Shown here: in pieces, positions 52,317 through 61,897 of the stretch
Layout: every line of letters begins with the position of its first letter
How positions within the stretch are numbered: position 1 is the first letter of the stretch
Source of the DNA: Nodosilinea sp. FACHB-141
Lineage (GTDB): Bacteria > Cyanobacteriota > Cyanobacteriia > Phormidesmidales > Phormidesmidaceae
Direction: 5' to 3'
Assembly: GCF_014696135.1 (NCBI RefSeq)
Contig: NZ_JACJPP010000012.1
Span: 1-64,000, forward strand
DNA length: 64,000 bases
Translations under genes and position numbers: made by a program
Notes under the pieces: model-generated
The model's input: only the letters and a program-made list of their open reading frames with translations
Databases searched by the model: none
What the model was told of the DNA's origin: nothing

Positions 52317-52350
52317 AAGAACCCCGGTTTCGTGAGAAACCGGGGTTCTT
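52317..52350. terminator. Bidirectional terminator between the acetamidase-like gene and ctaE
   Basis: Perfect 15-bp stem (AAGAACCCCGGTTTC / GAAACCGGGGTTCTT) with a GTGA loop, flanked by A residues on the left and T residues on the right. The two convergent genes end 42 and 19 bases away. Confidence 0.92.
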
Positions 52351-52369
52351 CGTCTTAGAGACAATAGTC

Positions 52370-52981
52370 CTAAATCAGCGTTAGCAGGTAGATCAAGCTA
52401 AACAGCACAATCCACACTACGTCCACAAAGTGCCAGTAGATCTCGGCCATCTCAGGACCAGTGTGGGTGATGTCGGTGTAGTGGTTAGCTCGGCGCGATC
52501 GCCACAACACCCCCAAAATTAGCACCAGCCCAATGAACACGTGGGCTCCGTGGAAGCCCGTCGTCAGGTAAAAGCAGTTGCTAAACAGGTTGGTCTTGAG
52601 ACCGTAGCCCAGGTTCATGTACTCATAGACCTGGCCAGCCAGAAAGATTGCGCCCATGGCAGCGGTAATGCCAAACCACTTGCGCATACCCGCTAGGTCA
52701 TTCTTCTTGATCGCCTTGGTGCCCAGGTTGATTACCCAGCTACTCGACACCAGAATCAGGGTGTTCACCGCCGGTAGCAGCAGCTCAACCTCGGTCTCTT
52801 CTGGGGGCCACTGCACATGGCTACCGCGAAAGACGAGAAAGACAGCAAAGAAGCCAGCAAACATCAAAAATTCTGAGGCCAAGAAGGTAATCAGGCCCAG
52901 CACTCGCAAATCCTGGTGCTCTTCGTGGGCCGCCACCTCGTGGCCAGTAACCACAGGGGTAGAGTCAATTGCGCCTTGCAT
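52370..52981 (-). CDS. ctaE: Cytochrome c oxidase subunit III
   Basis: The 203-residue product has the expected hydrophobic helices for a heme-copper oxidase subunit III. LGLITFLASEFLMFAGFFAV carries the conserved Glu. FYLTTGFHGAHVFIGLVLIL has the conserved His-Gly-x-His motif. The C-terminal IYWHFVDVVWIVLFSLIYL holds the WHFVD signature. The ATG at 52981 (MQGAIDSTPVV) fits the family; an open frame extends 37 codons further but encodes unlike sequence. It is downstream of ctaD after 222 bases, the usual order in cyanobacteria. Confidence 0.93.
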   Translation of the reverse strand: MQGAIDSTPVVTGHEVAAHEEHQDLRVLGLITFLASEFLMFAGFFAVFLVFRGSHVQWPPEETEVELLLPAVNTLILVSSSWVINLGTKAIKKNDLAGMRKWFGITAAMGAIFLAGQVYEYMNLGYGLKTNLFSNCFYLTTGFHGAHVFIGLVLILGVLWRSRRANHYTDITHTGPEMAEIYWHFVDVVWIVLFSLIYLLTLI

Positions 52982-53203
52982 AGGGTTATCCAGGGTAAAG
53001 GGCAGAGGATGAGTGGGGAAGATGGGGAAATGAGGAGATAAGGAGGTGGAGTGCGGTGATCTCAAAGCGATCGCCCCCGCTTGACTTGTCATAAAGCCTA
53101 ACCCGATCGCCTATGACTGGCAGGGTACTGGGGCGATCGCCGTGAGAAAACTTACCAAAGTTAGATCTCCCAAATCCGAAGTCAACGCTAGGCTATAACC
53201 TCC

Positions 53204-54880
53204 CTAGGAGCGCGACGCGGGTAGCGGCTCGCCCGCTGGTCCTACCTCGTCAGATCTCTCCATACCGTAGGCGTAGGGGCCGTGGGTGAGCACCGGTAGC
53301 ACTTCCCAGTTTTCGATGATCGGCGGCGAATCGGTCGTCCACTCCATCGTCATAGCATTCCAGGGGTTGGGGCCAGCTTCCTTACCTTTCATCCAGCTCC
53401 AGATCACGTTGAAGTAGAAGGGAATCACCGACACCGCCAGAATGTAGGCTCCTACCGTCACTAGCTGGTTTAAGTGAGCAAACTGCGGGTCATACATGGC
53501 TACCCGGCGGGGCATCCCCTGCATCCCCAGGTTGTGCATTGGGGTAAAGGTAAGAATGGTGCCGATGAAGGTCAACACAAAATGCACCTTGCCCAAGGGC
53601 TCATTCAGCATGCGCCCGGTGATTTTGGGGAACCAGTGGTAGATCCCTGAGTAAATGCCAAACACTGAGCCGCCGTACAGCACGTAGTGGAAGTGGCCTA
53701 CTACGTAGTAGGTATCGTGCACGTGAATGTCGAAGGGAGCTGCGCCTAGGGTGACGCCGCTGAGGCCGCCAAACACAAACATCGACAGCAGCCCTACCGC
53801 AAACAGCATGGCGGTTGTATAGCGAATTTTGCCGCCCCACAGAGTCGCTACCCAGCTAAAGATTTTGATCCCCGTAGGCACCGCCACAATTAGCGTCGAG
53901 ATGGTGAAGAAAATCCGCATCCAGGGGGCAGTGCCGCTGGTGAACATGTGGTGCACCCACACAAATAGCCCTACCAGACAGATGGTGAGGGACGAATAGG
54001 CGATCGCCTTATAACCAAAAATCGGCTTGCGAGCATGCACCGGGATCACCTCCGACATAATGCCGAAAATCGGCAAAATCATCAGGTACACCGCCGGGTG
54101 CGAATAAAACCAGAATAGGTGCTGATACACCACCACGTTGCCGCCCGCATCGGGCTTAAAGAACGAGGTGCCAAAGTTAATGTCAAACAGCAGCAGCACC
54201 ATAGCTGCAGCCAGTACCGGGGTGGCAAACAACGCCAAAACTGAGGTGGCTACCATAGCCCAGCAAAACAGCGGCATCTGATCCCAGGCCATGCTGGGCA
54301 CCCGCATCTTCCAGATCGTGACCAAGAAGTTCACCGATCCCAAAATGGAGGAAGTACCCACCATAATTAAGGCCACGCACCACAGGGTCTGGGGCAGGTT
54401 GGCGGTAATCTCGCTCAAAGGCGGATACGAGGTCCACCCCGACTGGGCACCACCGCCTAGGAAAAAGCTGGCGGCCAGTACCGCACCTGCAGGTGGATTA
54501 AGCCAAAAGGCTATGGCATTGAGCTTAGGGAATGCCATGTCCCGTGCTCCAATCATCAGCGGAATCAAGAAGTTGCCAAACCCCCCGATCGCCGCCGGCA
54601 CAATCCACAAAAAGATCATGATTGTGCCGTGGTTCGTCAAAAAGGCGTTGTAAAGCTCGGGGCTCAAAAAGTCAGAGTTGGGGGTGGCCAGCTCAGTGCG
54701 CATCAGCACCGCCATAAAACCGCCCACCAGGTAAAACAAAAACGACGTCACCAGGTACTGAATACCAATTACCTTGTGATCGACGTTAAAGGTGAAGTAG
54801 TCGTACCACTTCCACTTATCCGGATGGCCGTGGCCACCCTGAAGCTCCGTGGGCTTGATCGAAATATCTGCTTGAGCCAT
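53204..54880 (-). CDS. ctaD: Cytochrome c oxidase subunit I
   Basis: The 558-residue protein is the catalytic subunit, with 12 helices binding heme a, heme a3 and CuB. Seen are the low-spin heme His in FLTNHGTIMIFLWIVPAAIG, CuB ligands in FYSHPAVYLMILPIFG and WVHHMFTSGTAP, and heme a/a3 ligands in VVGHFHYVLYGG. The YSHPAVY form lacks the Glu of the D-channel seen in HPEVY enzymes and marks the A2 subfamily, as is usual in cyanobacteria. It sits in the thylakoid or plasma membrane and reduces oxygen to water. It lies 84 bases downstream of ctaC. Confidence 0.97.
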   Translation of the reverse strand: MAQADISIKPTELQGGHGHPDKWKWYDYFTFNVDHKVIGIQYLVTSFLFYLVGGFMAVLMRTELATPNSDFLSPELYNAFLTNHGTIMIFLWIVPAAIGGFGNFLIPLMIGARDMAFPKLNAIAFWLNPPAGAVLAASFFLGGGAQSGWTSYPPLSEITANLPQTLWCVALIMVGTSSILGSVNFLVTIWKMRVPSMAWDQMPLFCWAMVATSVLALFATPVLAAAMVLLLFDINFGTSFFKPDAGGNVVVYQHLFWFYSHPAVYLMILPIFGIMSEVIPVHARKPIFGYKAIAYSSLTICLVGLFVWVHHMFTSGTAPWMRIFFTISTLIVAVPTGIKIFSWVATLWGGKIRYTTAMLFAVGLLSMFVFGGLSGVTLGAAPFDIHVHDTYYVVGHFHYVLYGGSVFGIYSGIYHWFPKITGRMLNEPLGKVHFVLTFIGTILTFTPMHNLGMQGMPRRVAMYDPQFAHLNQLVTVGAYILAVSVIPFYFNVIWSWMKGKEAGPNPWNAMTMEWTTDSPPIIENWEVLPVLTHGPYAYGMERSDEVGPAGEPLPASRS

Positions 54881-54964
54881 GAATTGGGGTTGTCTAAACG
54901 GCTATAAAAACTGTGGAAAATTTGAGGAAGCAATCTCCCAGAGAGACGTTCAGCAGAGATGAAT

Positions 54965-55963
54965 TTAATGGCTCATCGAGGTCATCTGGGCGATCTGAAC
55001 CGGAGATTTTGCCAAATCCGGGGCAATTCCCGCCAAATATTCGGCATCGGTAGCAGCATCAGCGGGTTGAGCCACAGTAGTGGTGGGCATCGCCTCGGCT
55101 ACACGACTCGCTACCCAGTCGGCGTAATCTTCGGGGGAGTGCACAATCACCTGGGTCCGCATAGCGCCGTGGTAGGACCCACACAGTTCAGCACAGACCA
55201 CCGGATAGGTGCCCTCGCGGGTTGCCACAAAACGCAGTTCACCAGGTTCACCGGGCAGGGCGTCCTGCTTCAGGCGAAACTGAGGCACCCAAAAAGAGTG
55301 GATTACATCCTGAGCTTCAATTTTGAGCTGCACATCTTTGCCTACGGGAATGTGCAGTTCTCCATCGGTAATGCCCGTATCGGGGTAGCGAAAAATCCAG
55401 GCGAATTGCATACCTGTGACGTTCACCGTCACGTCAGGCTGATTCATCTGCACCAAAGGACTGGCACCAAAGCCATAGACCTGGGTTTTAGAAAAAATGT
55501 CTTCGTCAGTCGCCGCCGCTTGAGCAACTAGTGGGGCAATATCGATCACCGACTGCTGTGGAGCCATGGCCACCATAGCCCCGTGTCCGTGGTGACCACC
55601 GGGCGAAAAACCGCCCATCTCTTGAAAGACCACAACACTATATAGGCCCAAACCCACAACGATCACAGCGGGAATGGCGGTCCAAAATGCCTCTAGGGGC
55701 AGGTTGCCCTCGATGGGCAGACCATCAGTCTCATCGCCCTTGGGCTGGCGAAAGCGAATTAGCGAATAGACGATCGCCCCCTGCACCACAATGAACAGGG
55801 CCGTACCAATAGTCATCATGACGTTAAACAGGTCATCTACCAAGGGTGCCTGCTCAGATGCCTGCTCCGGTAGTAGATTGTGGTTTTGCCCCACCCAAAG
55901 ACTGACCAGGGTGACAACGATACCGAGAACCAGCGTCCAAAAGGGGGCGGGAATTTGTTTCAT
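54965..55963 (-). CDS. ctaC: Cytochrome c oxidase subunit II
   Basis: The 332-residue subunit has an N-terminal membrane hairpin (FWTLVLGIVVTLVSLWVGQN; IGTALFIVVQGAIVYSLI) and a periplasmic cupredoxin domain. VVCAELCGSYHGAMRTQVIV carries the CuA ligands in the C-x-E-x-C-x3-H-x2-M pattern. A longer His/Gly-rich insert (GGFSPGGHHGHGAMVAMAPQ, about 120) lies in the linker after the second helix. It receives electrons from cytochrome c6 or plastocyanin. The start has AGGAG upstream. It heads the ctaC-ctaD-ctaE operon. Confidence 0.96.
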   Translation of the reverse strand: MKQIPAPFWTLVLGIVVTLVSLWVGQNHNLLPEQASEQAPLVDDLFNVMMTIGTALFIVVQGAIVYSLIRFRQPKGDETDGLPIEGNLPLEAFWTAIPAVIVVGLGLYSVVVFQEMGGFSPGGHHGHGAMVAMAPQQSVIDIAPLVAQAAATDEDIFSKTQVYGFGASPLVQMNQPDVTVNVTGMQFAWIFRYPDTGITDGELHIPVGKDVQLKIEAQDVIHSFWVPQFRLKQDALPGEPGELRFVATREGTYPVVCAELCGSYHGAMRTQVIVHSPEDYADWVASRVAEAMPTTTVAQPADAATDAEYLAGIAPDLAKSPVQIAQMTSMSH

Positions 55964-56459
55964 GGCTACTCTCCTAAGGAGATGTTGCGAAAGATGCAAA
56001 CCTCACCCTAATGAGGATATGCACCTGGAACGTGAATTAACTACCAGGGCTAAAAAACCATCAGCCATGTCTCTTCGCATGCTAAAGGTCAGATCTAGTC
56101 TGGCTTAAGAAACTTCTGATTTGCTTCAACTCCGTCAACGAACCGCGGCATCTTTGTGAAGTTGTGTAACTCCTGAGGTCGTCAAGAAGCTAGGACTTCA
56201 AAAAATAACCATCACTAGGGTCTAACGCAAATCCTATCGAATTGGAGACGATTAGCGATTGGCTGTGGTTCTTTAGAGCTCAGTCCTCTCTAAACGTCGC
56301 TAAAACAGGGGCATAGCCGCTGCCTTAAGTGCTGGGCCGCCAAGTTACATTTTCTTGCACATCGGGGTAGTAGCTGAAGGATGGGCATTCTAAGCCCATT
56401 GCTCGGGTCACAGGCTTGACTAACGGCCGCGGGCTTTTGTACCCAGGGAGAGATTGCAC
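55964..56459. other. Intergenic region upstream of ctaC
   Basis: No gene is supported in these 496 bases, which lie between ctaC (minus) and the small gene at 56460 (plus). The ctaC promoter must be here; no repeat, hairpin with T-run or known regulatory motif was identified. Confidence 0.5.
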
Positions 56460-56735
56460 ATGGACTTTCCAATGGCCTCTAGCCAGCCCGATGTTCGCAA
56501 GGAAGCCCTTGTGGCTCTAACGGCCCAGTTTGTTAAGCAGGGTCATCCCCCCAGCTATGCTCAGCACATGGCTACTGCTTCTATTTTTCAGGCCGATTTA
56601 GAATTGCGCAACGCTCAGTTCAGTCGTCTGCTCGCCTGGCTCAAGGAGTCCCACGCTGACATTTATCCTAAGGCGCTAGAAATTGCTGAGGACGTGCGGC
56701 AAGAGTTTGAGAAGCGCGTCACTGGTGAGTTTTAA
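56460..56735 (+). CDS. Small conserved cyanobacterial protein
   Basis: The 91-residue product (MDFPMASSQPDVRKEALVAL onwards) is helical, soluble and unassigned: FVKQGHPPSYAQHMATASIF, FSRLLAWLKESHADIYPKAL and AEDVRQEFEKRVTGEF. I recall no named family. The start has GGGAG about ten bases upstream; an internal ATG at MASSQPDV is possible. It is isolated between the oxidase operon and the sigma factor gene. Confidence 0.6.
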   Translation: MDFPMASSQPDVRKEALVALTAQFVKQGHPPSYAQHMATASIFQADLELRNAQFSRLLAWLKESHADIYPKALEIAEDVRQEFEKRVTGEF

Positions 56736-56938
56736 CAGAGCTGCTGCCGCTGCCTACGACCACCTAACCCCTCAAAGATGGCGAAATAGGCGATCGCACT
56801 CTCCATTGGGCACTACCTATGGGTGCATGTGACATAGCTTAGTTCTACTGTGAATAGCCAAATTACATACGCAAAAACCGGCCCTTGCTCAGGAAAACAT
56901 GTCCTAAGCAAGGGGCGGTAAATAGTTGGCGCAATCAC

Positions 56939-57922
56939 CTAGCTGGCGATATAGCCATGCATGGTAGATTTGCGGCGGCGCAGGTGTTTAAGAGCCTGTT
57001 GCTCTAGCTGGCGCACCCGCTCGCGGCTAATGTTCATGCGGTTACCCACCTTGGCCAGCGACAGCTCGTTGCCATCCTCAAGGCCGTAGCGTAGGGTAAT
57101 CACCTCTTTCTGCTGAGGGGTAAGCTCAGAGAGCAGATTGCGAATGTCCTGCTTCAGCGACTCTTGAGCAGTAAAGGTTTCGGGCGAAATGCCGTCGTCT
57201 TCTAGCAGCTCTTGCAGCTCGGTGTCCTGGTTGTCACCAATGCGCACATCCAGCGAAATGGGCTGCCGCGCCAGCACCAAAAACTCGCGAATTTGCTTAG
57301 GCTCTAACTCCAACGCCTCACCAATCTCGTTGGCGTTAGGGCTACGGCCTAGCTGCTGAGACAGCTCGCGCTGTACCCGCTTGATCTTGTTGAGCTTTTC
57401 GGTGATGTGAATGGGCAGTCGAATGGTGCGTGCCTGCTGAGCGATCGCACGGGTGATAGCTTGGCGAATCCACCAGTAGGCATAGGTTGAGAATTTGTAA
57501 CCCTTAGTAGGGTCAAACTTCTCAACGCCACGCTCTAGACCCAAGGTGCCCTCTTGAATGAGGTCTAGAAATTCTAGGTTGCGCTTCTGGTATTTTTTGG
57601 CGATCGCCACTACCAGACGCAGGTTTGCCTCAATCATTTTGCGCTTGGCTCGCTCGCCCTGACGCACAGTATGGTTGAGCTGAGCTTCGTCTAAACCAGC
57701 AGCTTCGGCCCACTCGTTTAGACTGGGTTCATGGCCCAAGGTCTCAGTCAGGCCTTCTTTTTGCTCTAGCAGCGCCATATAGGACTGCACCTGCTTACCG
57801 AAGATAATCTCCTCTTCGTGAGTGAGCAGCGGTACTCGGCCAATCTCATGGAGGTAGGTTCGTACAGCGTCAGCACTGTAGAGGGGCTTGCTTTTTAACG
57901 TACGGGTCTTTGTTTTAGCCAT
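56939..57922 (-). CDS. RNA polymerase sigma factor, group 2 (RpoD/SigA family)
   Basis: The 327-residue protein has region 1.2 ([20 protein letters not shown]), a long region 2 with the near-invariant [20 protein letters not shown] and [20 protein letters not shown] for -10 recognition, region 3, and region 4 ending [20 protein letters not shown], the -35 helix-turn-helix. It lacks the N-terminal region 1.1 of the housekeeping factor, so it is a group 2 (stress/circadian/nitrogen) sigma such as SigB-SigE type. Which one cannot be told. It appears monocistronic, with a long upstream noncoding region. Confidence 0.93.
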   Translation of the reverse strand: MAKTKTRTLKSKPLYSADAVRTYLHEIGRVPLLTHEEEIIFGKQVQSYMALLEQKEGLTETLGHEPSLNEWAEAAGLDEAQLNHTVRQGERAKRKMIEANLRLVVAIAKKYQKRNLEFLDLIQEGTLGLERGVEKFDPTKGYKFSTYAYWWIRQAITRAIAQQARTIRLPIHITEKLNKIKRVQRELSQQLGRSPNANEIGEALELEPKQIREFLVLARQPISLDVRIGDNQDTELQELLEDDGISPETFTAQESLKQDIRNLLSELTPQQKEVITLRYGLEDGNELSLAKVGNRMNISRERVRQLEQQALKHLRRRKSTMHGYIAS

Positions 57923-58800
57923 GAATTAACCTTTGTCCTCCACTGACGATGCAGCAAACGCTGAATGCTGAAACCCAAAAATTGATAAAAAAACCATCAC
58001 CTTTCAAAAATGCCTGGGCCGAATCACGGAGAGATAGCGAGCTTCTCGGCCTTGTATCGACTTCAATACTGAACTGAGAGCAATCAACCTTAAGTTCTGT
58101 CTCTTACACACATCCCTTTGCTCTGACGAGATGCGGTTCTACAATCTTCGTCCCTGATCCTTAGAGATCAGGACTAAGTTAATCACTCGCAATGCAGAGT
58201 CACCAATCCAACAGTTATCCAGATTTGTATCTGCTGAAGCTGCGGTCTGACCAAAGTTGCAAAGCCTAAGGCCGATACGGAGGGCTAGAGTTCTCAACAA
58301 AACTCGAAGCCATTATGAGTTTACTCCTCCAGAATATAACAACTCTCTGGTTGCGTAAAGTGCTACAGGTGTAGTTATGCGTTTGACGGGCGTAGCGGTC
58401 ACTTTGTTTCCCTAGGGATTTAGGTTAGCCAACTGCAGTCAGGCGGTCTGCATCAGATGTTTCAGTTCCAAACTGAACTTGAGACTGATGCTTTACAAGA
58501 ACATCTTCATTTTCAATGATCGAGGCCTTTGGGCGTGGGGGTTTCCCTCCTGAGAAAACCGAACCTGTTGAATGTATATAGGCGTAAAAGTAGGTAAAGA
58601 CTTCTCAAGTTCCAGGGTACTGAAACTGTGTAGCAGGGGTGTGTCGGCGGTATGGCAACTCTATGGCGGGACAGCGGCATACTACAACCTGATGGCTCTC
58701 TTAACCTGATCTCACCGGCATTGGCACACAACCTGCTAGCGACTGCTCAAAAACCGGTAGACTCAGTGAGATTATTTTTCATCCCTAAGCACAAGCACCC
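57923..58800. other. 878-base region upstream of the sigma factor gene
   Basis: No supported gene lies between the divergent sigma factor and murI genes. A hairpin CCTGATC-loop-GATCAGG is present near 58150. A 72-codon minus-strand frame at 58513-58731 shows no features. A long 5' leader for the sigma factor is possible. Confidence 0.5.
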
Positions 58801-59646
58801 ATGAACAACGGGTTAGACCATCGCCTATTGGCTACGCGACCGGCTCCTATTGGTATCTTTGATAGCGGTGTGGGTGGCCTCACCGTGCTGCGAGAAATCT
58901 ATCGCCAGTTGCCCAACGAGTCGGTACTGTACTTTGGCGACACGGCGCGACTGCCCTATGGCTCGCGATCGCCCGAAGAAATTCTCTACTTTGTGCGCCA
59001 AATCCTGACCTGGATGGCTGAGCGGGGAGTCAAGATGGTGATTATGGCTTGTAACACCAGCTCAGCCCTAGCCCTCGACCCGGTGCAGGGGGAGTTCCCC
59101 TTTCCAGTGCTGGGGCTGATTCGGCCAGGGGCTCAAGCGGCAGCTTTGCAGGGTCGTCGCATTGGCGTGATTGCGACTCAGGCTACTGTTACTAGCCGCG
59201 CTTATACCCATGCCATTCAAGAGATCAACCCAACCTGCCAAGTGTGGGAGGTGGGCTGTCCTAACTTTGTGCCTATCGTCGAGCAGAACCAGATTCAATC
59301 GCCTCAGGCCCAGCGCACTGCCGCTACCTATCTACAACCGCTAATTGCTGCCAACATTGATACTCTGGTATATGGATGTACCCACTACCCTCACCTGGCT
59401 CCAGTCTTGAAGCCGATTTTGCCAGTCACAACCCAGTACGTTGATCCAGCGATTTCTATGGTGGCCGCCGCTGCCAAAGAACTCGACGCCTTAGGGCTCC
59501 GCAGTAGTATCCCTGCCTGGTCGACAGAGTTTTATGTGAGTGGCTCGGCTCCTGAGTTTAAGAGCTTGGCAGTGCAGTGGTTAGGTCACCAACCCACTGT
59601 GCGCCAGGTTCGTCTGCCTGAGCTGGTGGCCAATCCCCAAGGCTAA
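58801..59646 (+). CDS. murI: Glutamate racemase
   Basis: MurI makes D-glutamate for peptidoglycan. The 281-residue protein begins with the IGIFDSGVGGLTVLREIYRQ motif (active-site Asp-Ser), contains YFGDTARLPYGSRSPEEIL, the first catalytic Cys in KMVIMACNTSSALALDP, and the second in LVYGCTHYPHLAPV. Length is normal. Cytoplasmic enzyme. It is followed by a hairpin, and the next gene on the plus strand is a polyprenyl synthase about 720 bases downstream. Confidence 0.96.
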   Translation: MNNGLDHRLLATRPAPIGIFDSGVGGLTVLREIYRQLPNESVLYFGDTARLPYGSRSPEEILYFVRQILTWMAERGVKMVIMACNTSSALALDPVQGEFPFPVLGLIRPGAQAAALQGRRIGVIATQATVTSRAYTHAIQEINPTCQVWEVGCPNFVPIVEQNQIQSPQAQRTAATYLQPLIAANIDTLVYGCTHYPHLAPVLKPILPVTTQYVDPAISMVAAAAKELDALGLRSSIPAWSTEFYVSGSAPEFKSLAVQWLGHQPTVRQVRLPELVANPQG

Positions 59647-59647
59647 A

Positions 59648-59669
59648 CTCCCAAGGCTATCCTTGGGAG
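59648..59669. terminator. Hairpin at the end of murI
   Basis: CTCCCAAGG and CCTTGGGAG form a 9-bp stem with a CTAT loop, one base after the murI stop. The stem also contains the stop codon of the small convergent gene. No long T-run is present. Confidence 0.55.
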
Positions 59670-59776
59670 CGGCGCCGAGTACTCAGTCGCTGGGCTAGCA
59701 CAAGCATGCCGTAGATTAGGAGTAGGTAGGCGATCGCTAGCAGCGGAATAACGATTAAAGAAGCAGAGTAAGTCAT
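59657..59776 (-). CDS. Small membrane peptide, 39 residues
   Basis: The minus-strand frame MTYSASLIVIPLLAIAYLLL, then IYGMLVLAQRLSTRRRSQG, has one long hydrophobic segment and a strongly basic C-terminus, giving an N-out/C-in single-pass protein by the positive-inside rule. A HIP1 octamer lies within it. No ribosome site is clear. The size is similar to small photosynthetic or transport accessory subunits, but no family was recognised. Confidence 0.45.
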   Translation of the reverse strand: MTYSASLIVIPLLAIAYLLLIYGMLVLAQRLSTRRRSQG

Positions 59777-60365
59777 GGTCGGCAGCAGCAGGTGGGAGAA
59801 GACCGTAAATGCGTGACGAGCTTAGGTACGGCCGAGAGCAGCAAGGTGCTGCAAAAACCAGCTCCCTCTCTACAGAAAGAACATTGCTCGCCAACAATCT
59901 CGGGCGACAACCCGCCCGTAGACGCTAGTAAAAACACGACCGAGCGCTCAAGAAGCCAGTGGAAACTCCACTTAGCACCGCGATCGACTTAATTGAGGAA
60001 ACGAGACAAAATCCAAGCAAAAAACTTGTCGACTTTGTTGCATTTCCTTTAGAAATTCTTAAGTTAATCCTACCACGGTATTTTGCCCCCGGGTGAGAAA
60101 TATGAGGTGTACAGTCGCTTAAGTTTTAGCTATTTTTGGAACTCGGTTTGCGCTGTATAGTCCAGTGCTGCGGTGCCGGTTTGGGAGGGTGAAACGCAGG
60201 CCTAACAACGGGTTCAAGCCTATGGCCAATAGCTGGCTACGCTACGACCGTAGACTGACAGGCAGCAAAAAAGGCCAAGCTTTTACCAATACTCCTCCCG
60301 GGGTTGCCTTAGAATGACGATAGAATATGTAAAAATTCGTAACTTTAGCGCTCTTGCCGGGGTCT
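59777..60365. other. Intergenic region upstream of the polyprenyl synthase
   Basis: No gene supported. AT-rich stretch at 60000-60075 likely includes the promoter of the prenyl synthase gene, but no clear -35/-10 pair was fixed. Confidence 0.5.
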
Positions 60366-61337
60366 ATGACTTCAGTAACTTCTCTTTTCGCGCCGGTTGA
60401 GTCCGACCTCGACCTGATGACCCAAAATCTAAAGGGGTTGGTTGGGGCACAACATCCCATTCTGTCGGCGGCGGCCGAGCACCTGTTTGGTGCTGGGGGC
60501 AAGCGGGTGCGCCCAGCCATTGTGCTGCTGTTATCTAAGGCCACTCTGCCGGGGCAAGAGATCACTCCCAAGCACCGTCGCCTGGCCGAGATTACCGAGA
60601 TGATCCACACGGCTAGCCTGGTGCACGACGATGTGGTCGACGAAGCCAGCGTGCGGCGTGGAGTACCCACCGTGCACAGCAGCTTTGGCAACCGCATTGC
60701 GGTGCTAGCAGGGGATTTTTTGTTTGCCCAAGCCTCATGGTATTTGGCTAACCTCGACAACCTGCGCGTGGTCAAGCTCCTCTCCCAAGTGATCATGAAT
60801 CTGGCCGAGGGTGAGATTCAGCAGGGTCTTAACCGCTTTGATACTAGCCTCTCCATTGATGCTTACCTAGACAAGAGCTATTTCAAAACAGCATCGCTAA
60901 TGGCTAATAGCGCTAAGGCGGCAGGGGTGCTGAGCGACATGTCGGAAACCGTGATCGAGCAGCTCTACGACTATGGTCGGCATTTGGGCCTGGCCTTTCA
61001 GGTGGTTGACGATATTCTCGACTTCACTAGCTCTGATGAGGTGTTGGGTAAGCCCGCCTGCTCTGACCTCAAGAGCGGCAACTTAACGGCTCCTGTGCTC
61101 TATGCCATGGCTGAGCATCCCTTCCTCACGACTTTAATTGAGCGGGAGTTTTCTGAGGCGGATGATTTTAACCAGGCCATTAACCTAGTGCATCAGAGCA
61201 GCGGTATTGCGCGATCGCGTGAACTTGCCGCTACTCACGCTCGCTTAGCGGCATCTTGCCTAGAGCATCTGCCCCCTTCCGCTGCTCGCCAGGCTCTTCA
61301 AGACCTGACTAGCTATGTACTGCGGCGTATTTCCTAA
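60366..61337 (+). CDS. sds: Solanesyl (polyprenyl) diphosphate synthase
   Basis: The enzyme extends allylic diphosphates with isopentenyl diphosphate to the C45-type chain used for plastoquinone. The 323-residue product has both Asp-rich motifs of trans-prenyltransferases: LVHDDVVDEASVRRG (first, DDxxD with the following Arg pair) and FQVVDDILDFTSS (second), plus GGKRVRPAIVLLLSKA near residue 35. The cyanobacterial class is recognisable from AQHPILSAAAEHLF. ATG at 60366 is preferred over an in-frame TTG 12 bases upstream. It is followed after 89 bases by a CYTH gene on the same strand. Confidence 0.93.
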   Translation: MTSVTSLFAPVESDLDLMTQNLKGLVGAQHPILSAAAEHLFGAGGKRVRPAIVLLLSKATLPGQEITPKHRRLAEITEMIHTASLVHDDVVDEASVRRGVPTVHSSFGNRIAVLAGDFLFAQASWYLANLDNLRVVKLLSQVIMNLAEGEIQQGLNRFDTSLSIDAYLDKSYFKTASLMANSAKAAGVLSDMSETVIEQLYDYGRHLGLAFQVVDDILDFTSSDEVLGKPACSDLKSGNLTAPVLYAMAEHPFLTTLIEREFSEADDFNQAINLVHQSSGIARSRELAATHARLAASCLEHLPPSAARQALQDLTSYVLRRIS

Positions 61338-61426
61338 GGTATTGGAGCGCTTGATGCATAGCTTTAACCGAATCTCTTAGGCCAGGGGTTAGGTTACGCT
61401 GCAAAGGTAGCTCCTAGAGTAAGCCG

Positions 61427-61897
61427 ATGGGTCAGGAAATCGAGCGCAAATTTTTGGTGGTGGGCGACAGTTGGCGTCAGGGCGCCCAGGGCGAATTGAT
61501 GTGCCAGGGCTACATTCCTACCCAGGATGCGCGTACTGTGCGGGTGCGGCGAGTGGGCGATCGCGCCTATCTCACCCTAAAAGGCCCTGCCGTGGGTTTA
61601 GTGCGCCCTGAGTTTGAGTATTCCATTCCCGTTGCCGATGCCCAAACAATACTGGCAACCCTCTGTCAGCCACCCTTAATTGAAAAAACGCGTTATCGCC
61701 TTCCCCTGGGGGATGTGGTGTGGGAAATAGACGAATTCTTGGGTGAAAACCAGGGACTGATTGTTGCAGAGGTTGAGCTAACCAGTCCCGATCAAGCTAT
61801 CGACCTGCCCGCCTGGATAGGGGCAGAGGTGAGCTACGATCCGCGTTACCAAAATTCCAACCTCGCCCGCCACCCTTTCAAAAACTGGAACGACTAG
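61427..61897 (+). CDS. CYTH domain phosphatase (triphosphate tunnel-type)
   Basis: The 156-residue product begins MGQEIERKFLVVGDSW, containing the ExExK signature of CYTH proteins. The remaining strands carry alternating charged residues (RTVRVRRVGDRAYLTLKGPA; FEYSIPVADAQTI; VWEIDEFLGENQGLIVAEVE), which line the tunnel of triphosphate-binding enzymes. Family members act on inorganic triphosphate, thiamine triphosphate or cAMP precursors; short bacterial ones most often on triphosphate. Its last four bases overlap the end of the convergent cruG gene. Confidence 0.9.
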   Translation: MGQEIERKFLVVGDSWRQGAQGELMCQGYIPTQDARTVRVRRVGDRAYLTLKGPAVGLVRPEFEYSIPVADAQTILATLCQPPLIEKTRYRLPLGDVVWEIDEFLGENQGLIVAEVELTSPDQAIDLPAWIGAEVSYDPRYQNSNLARHPFKNWND

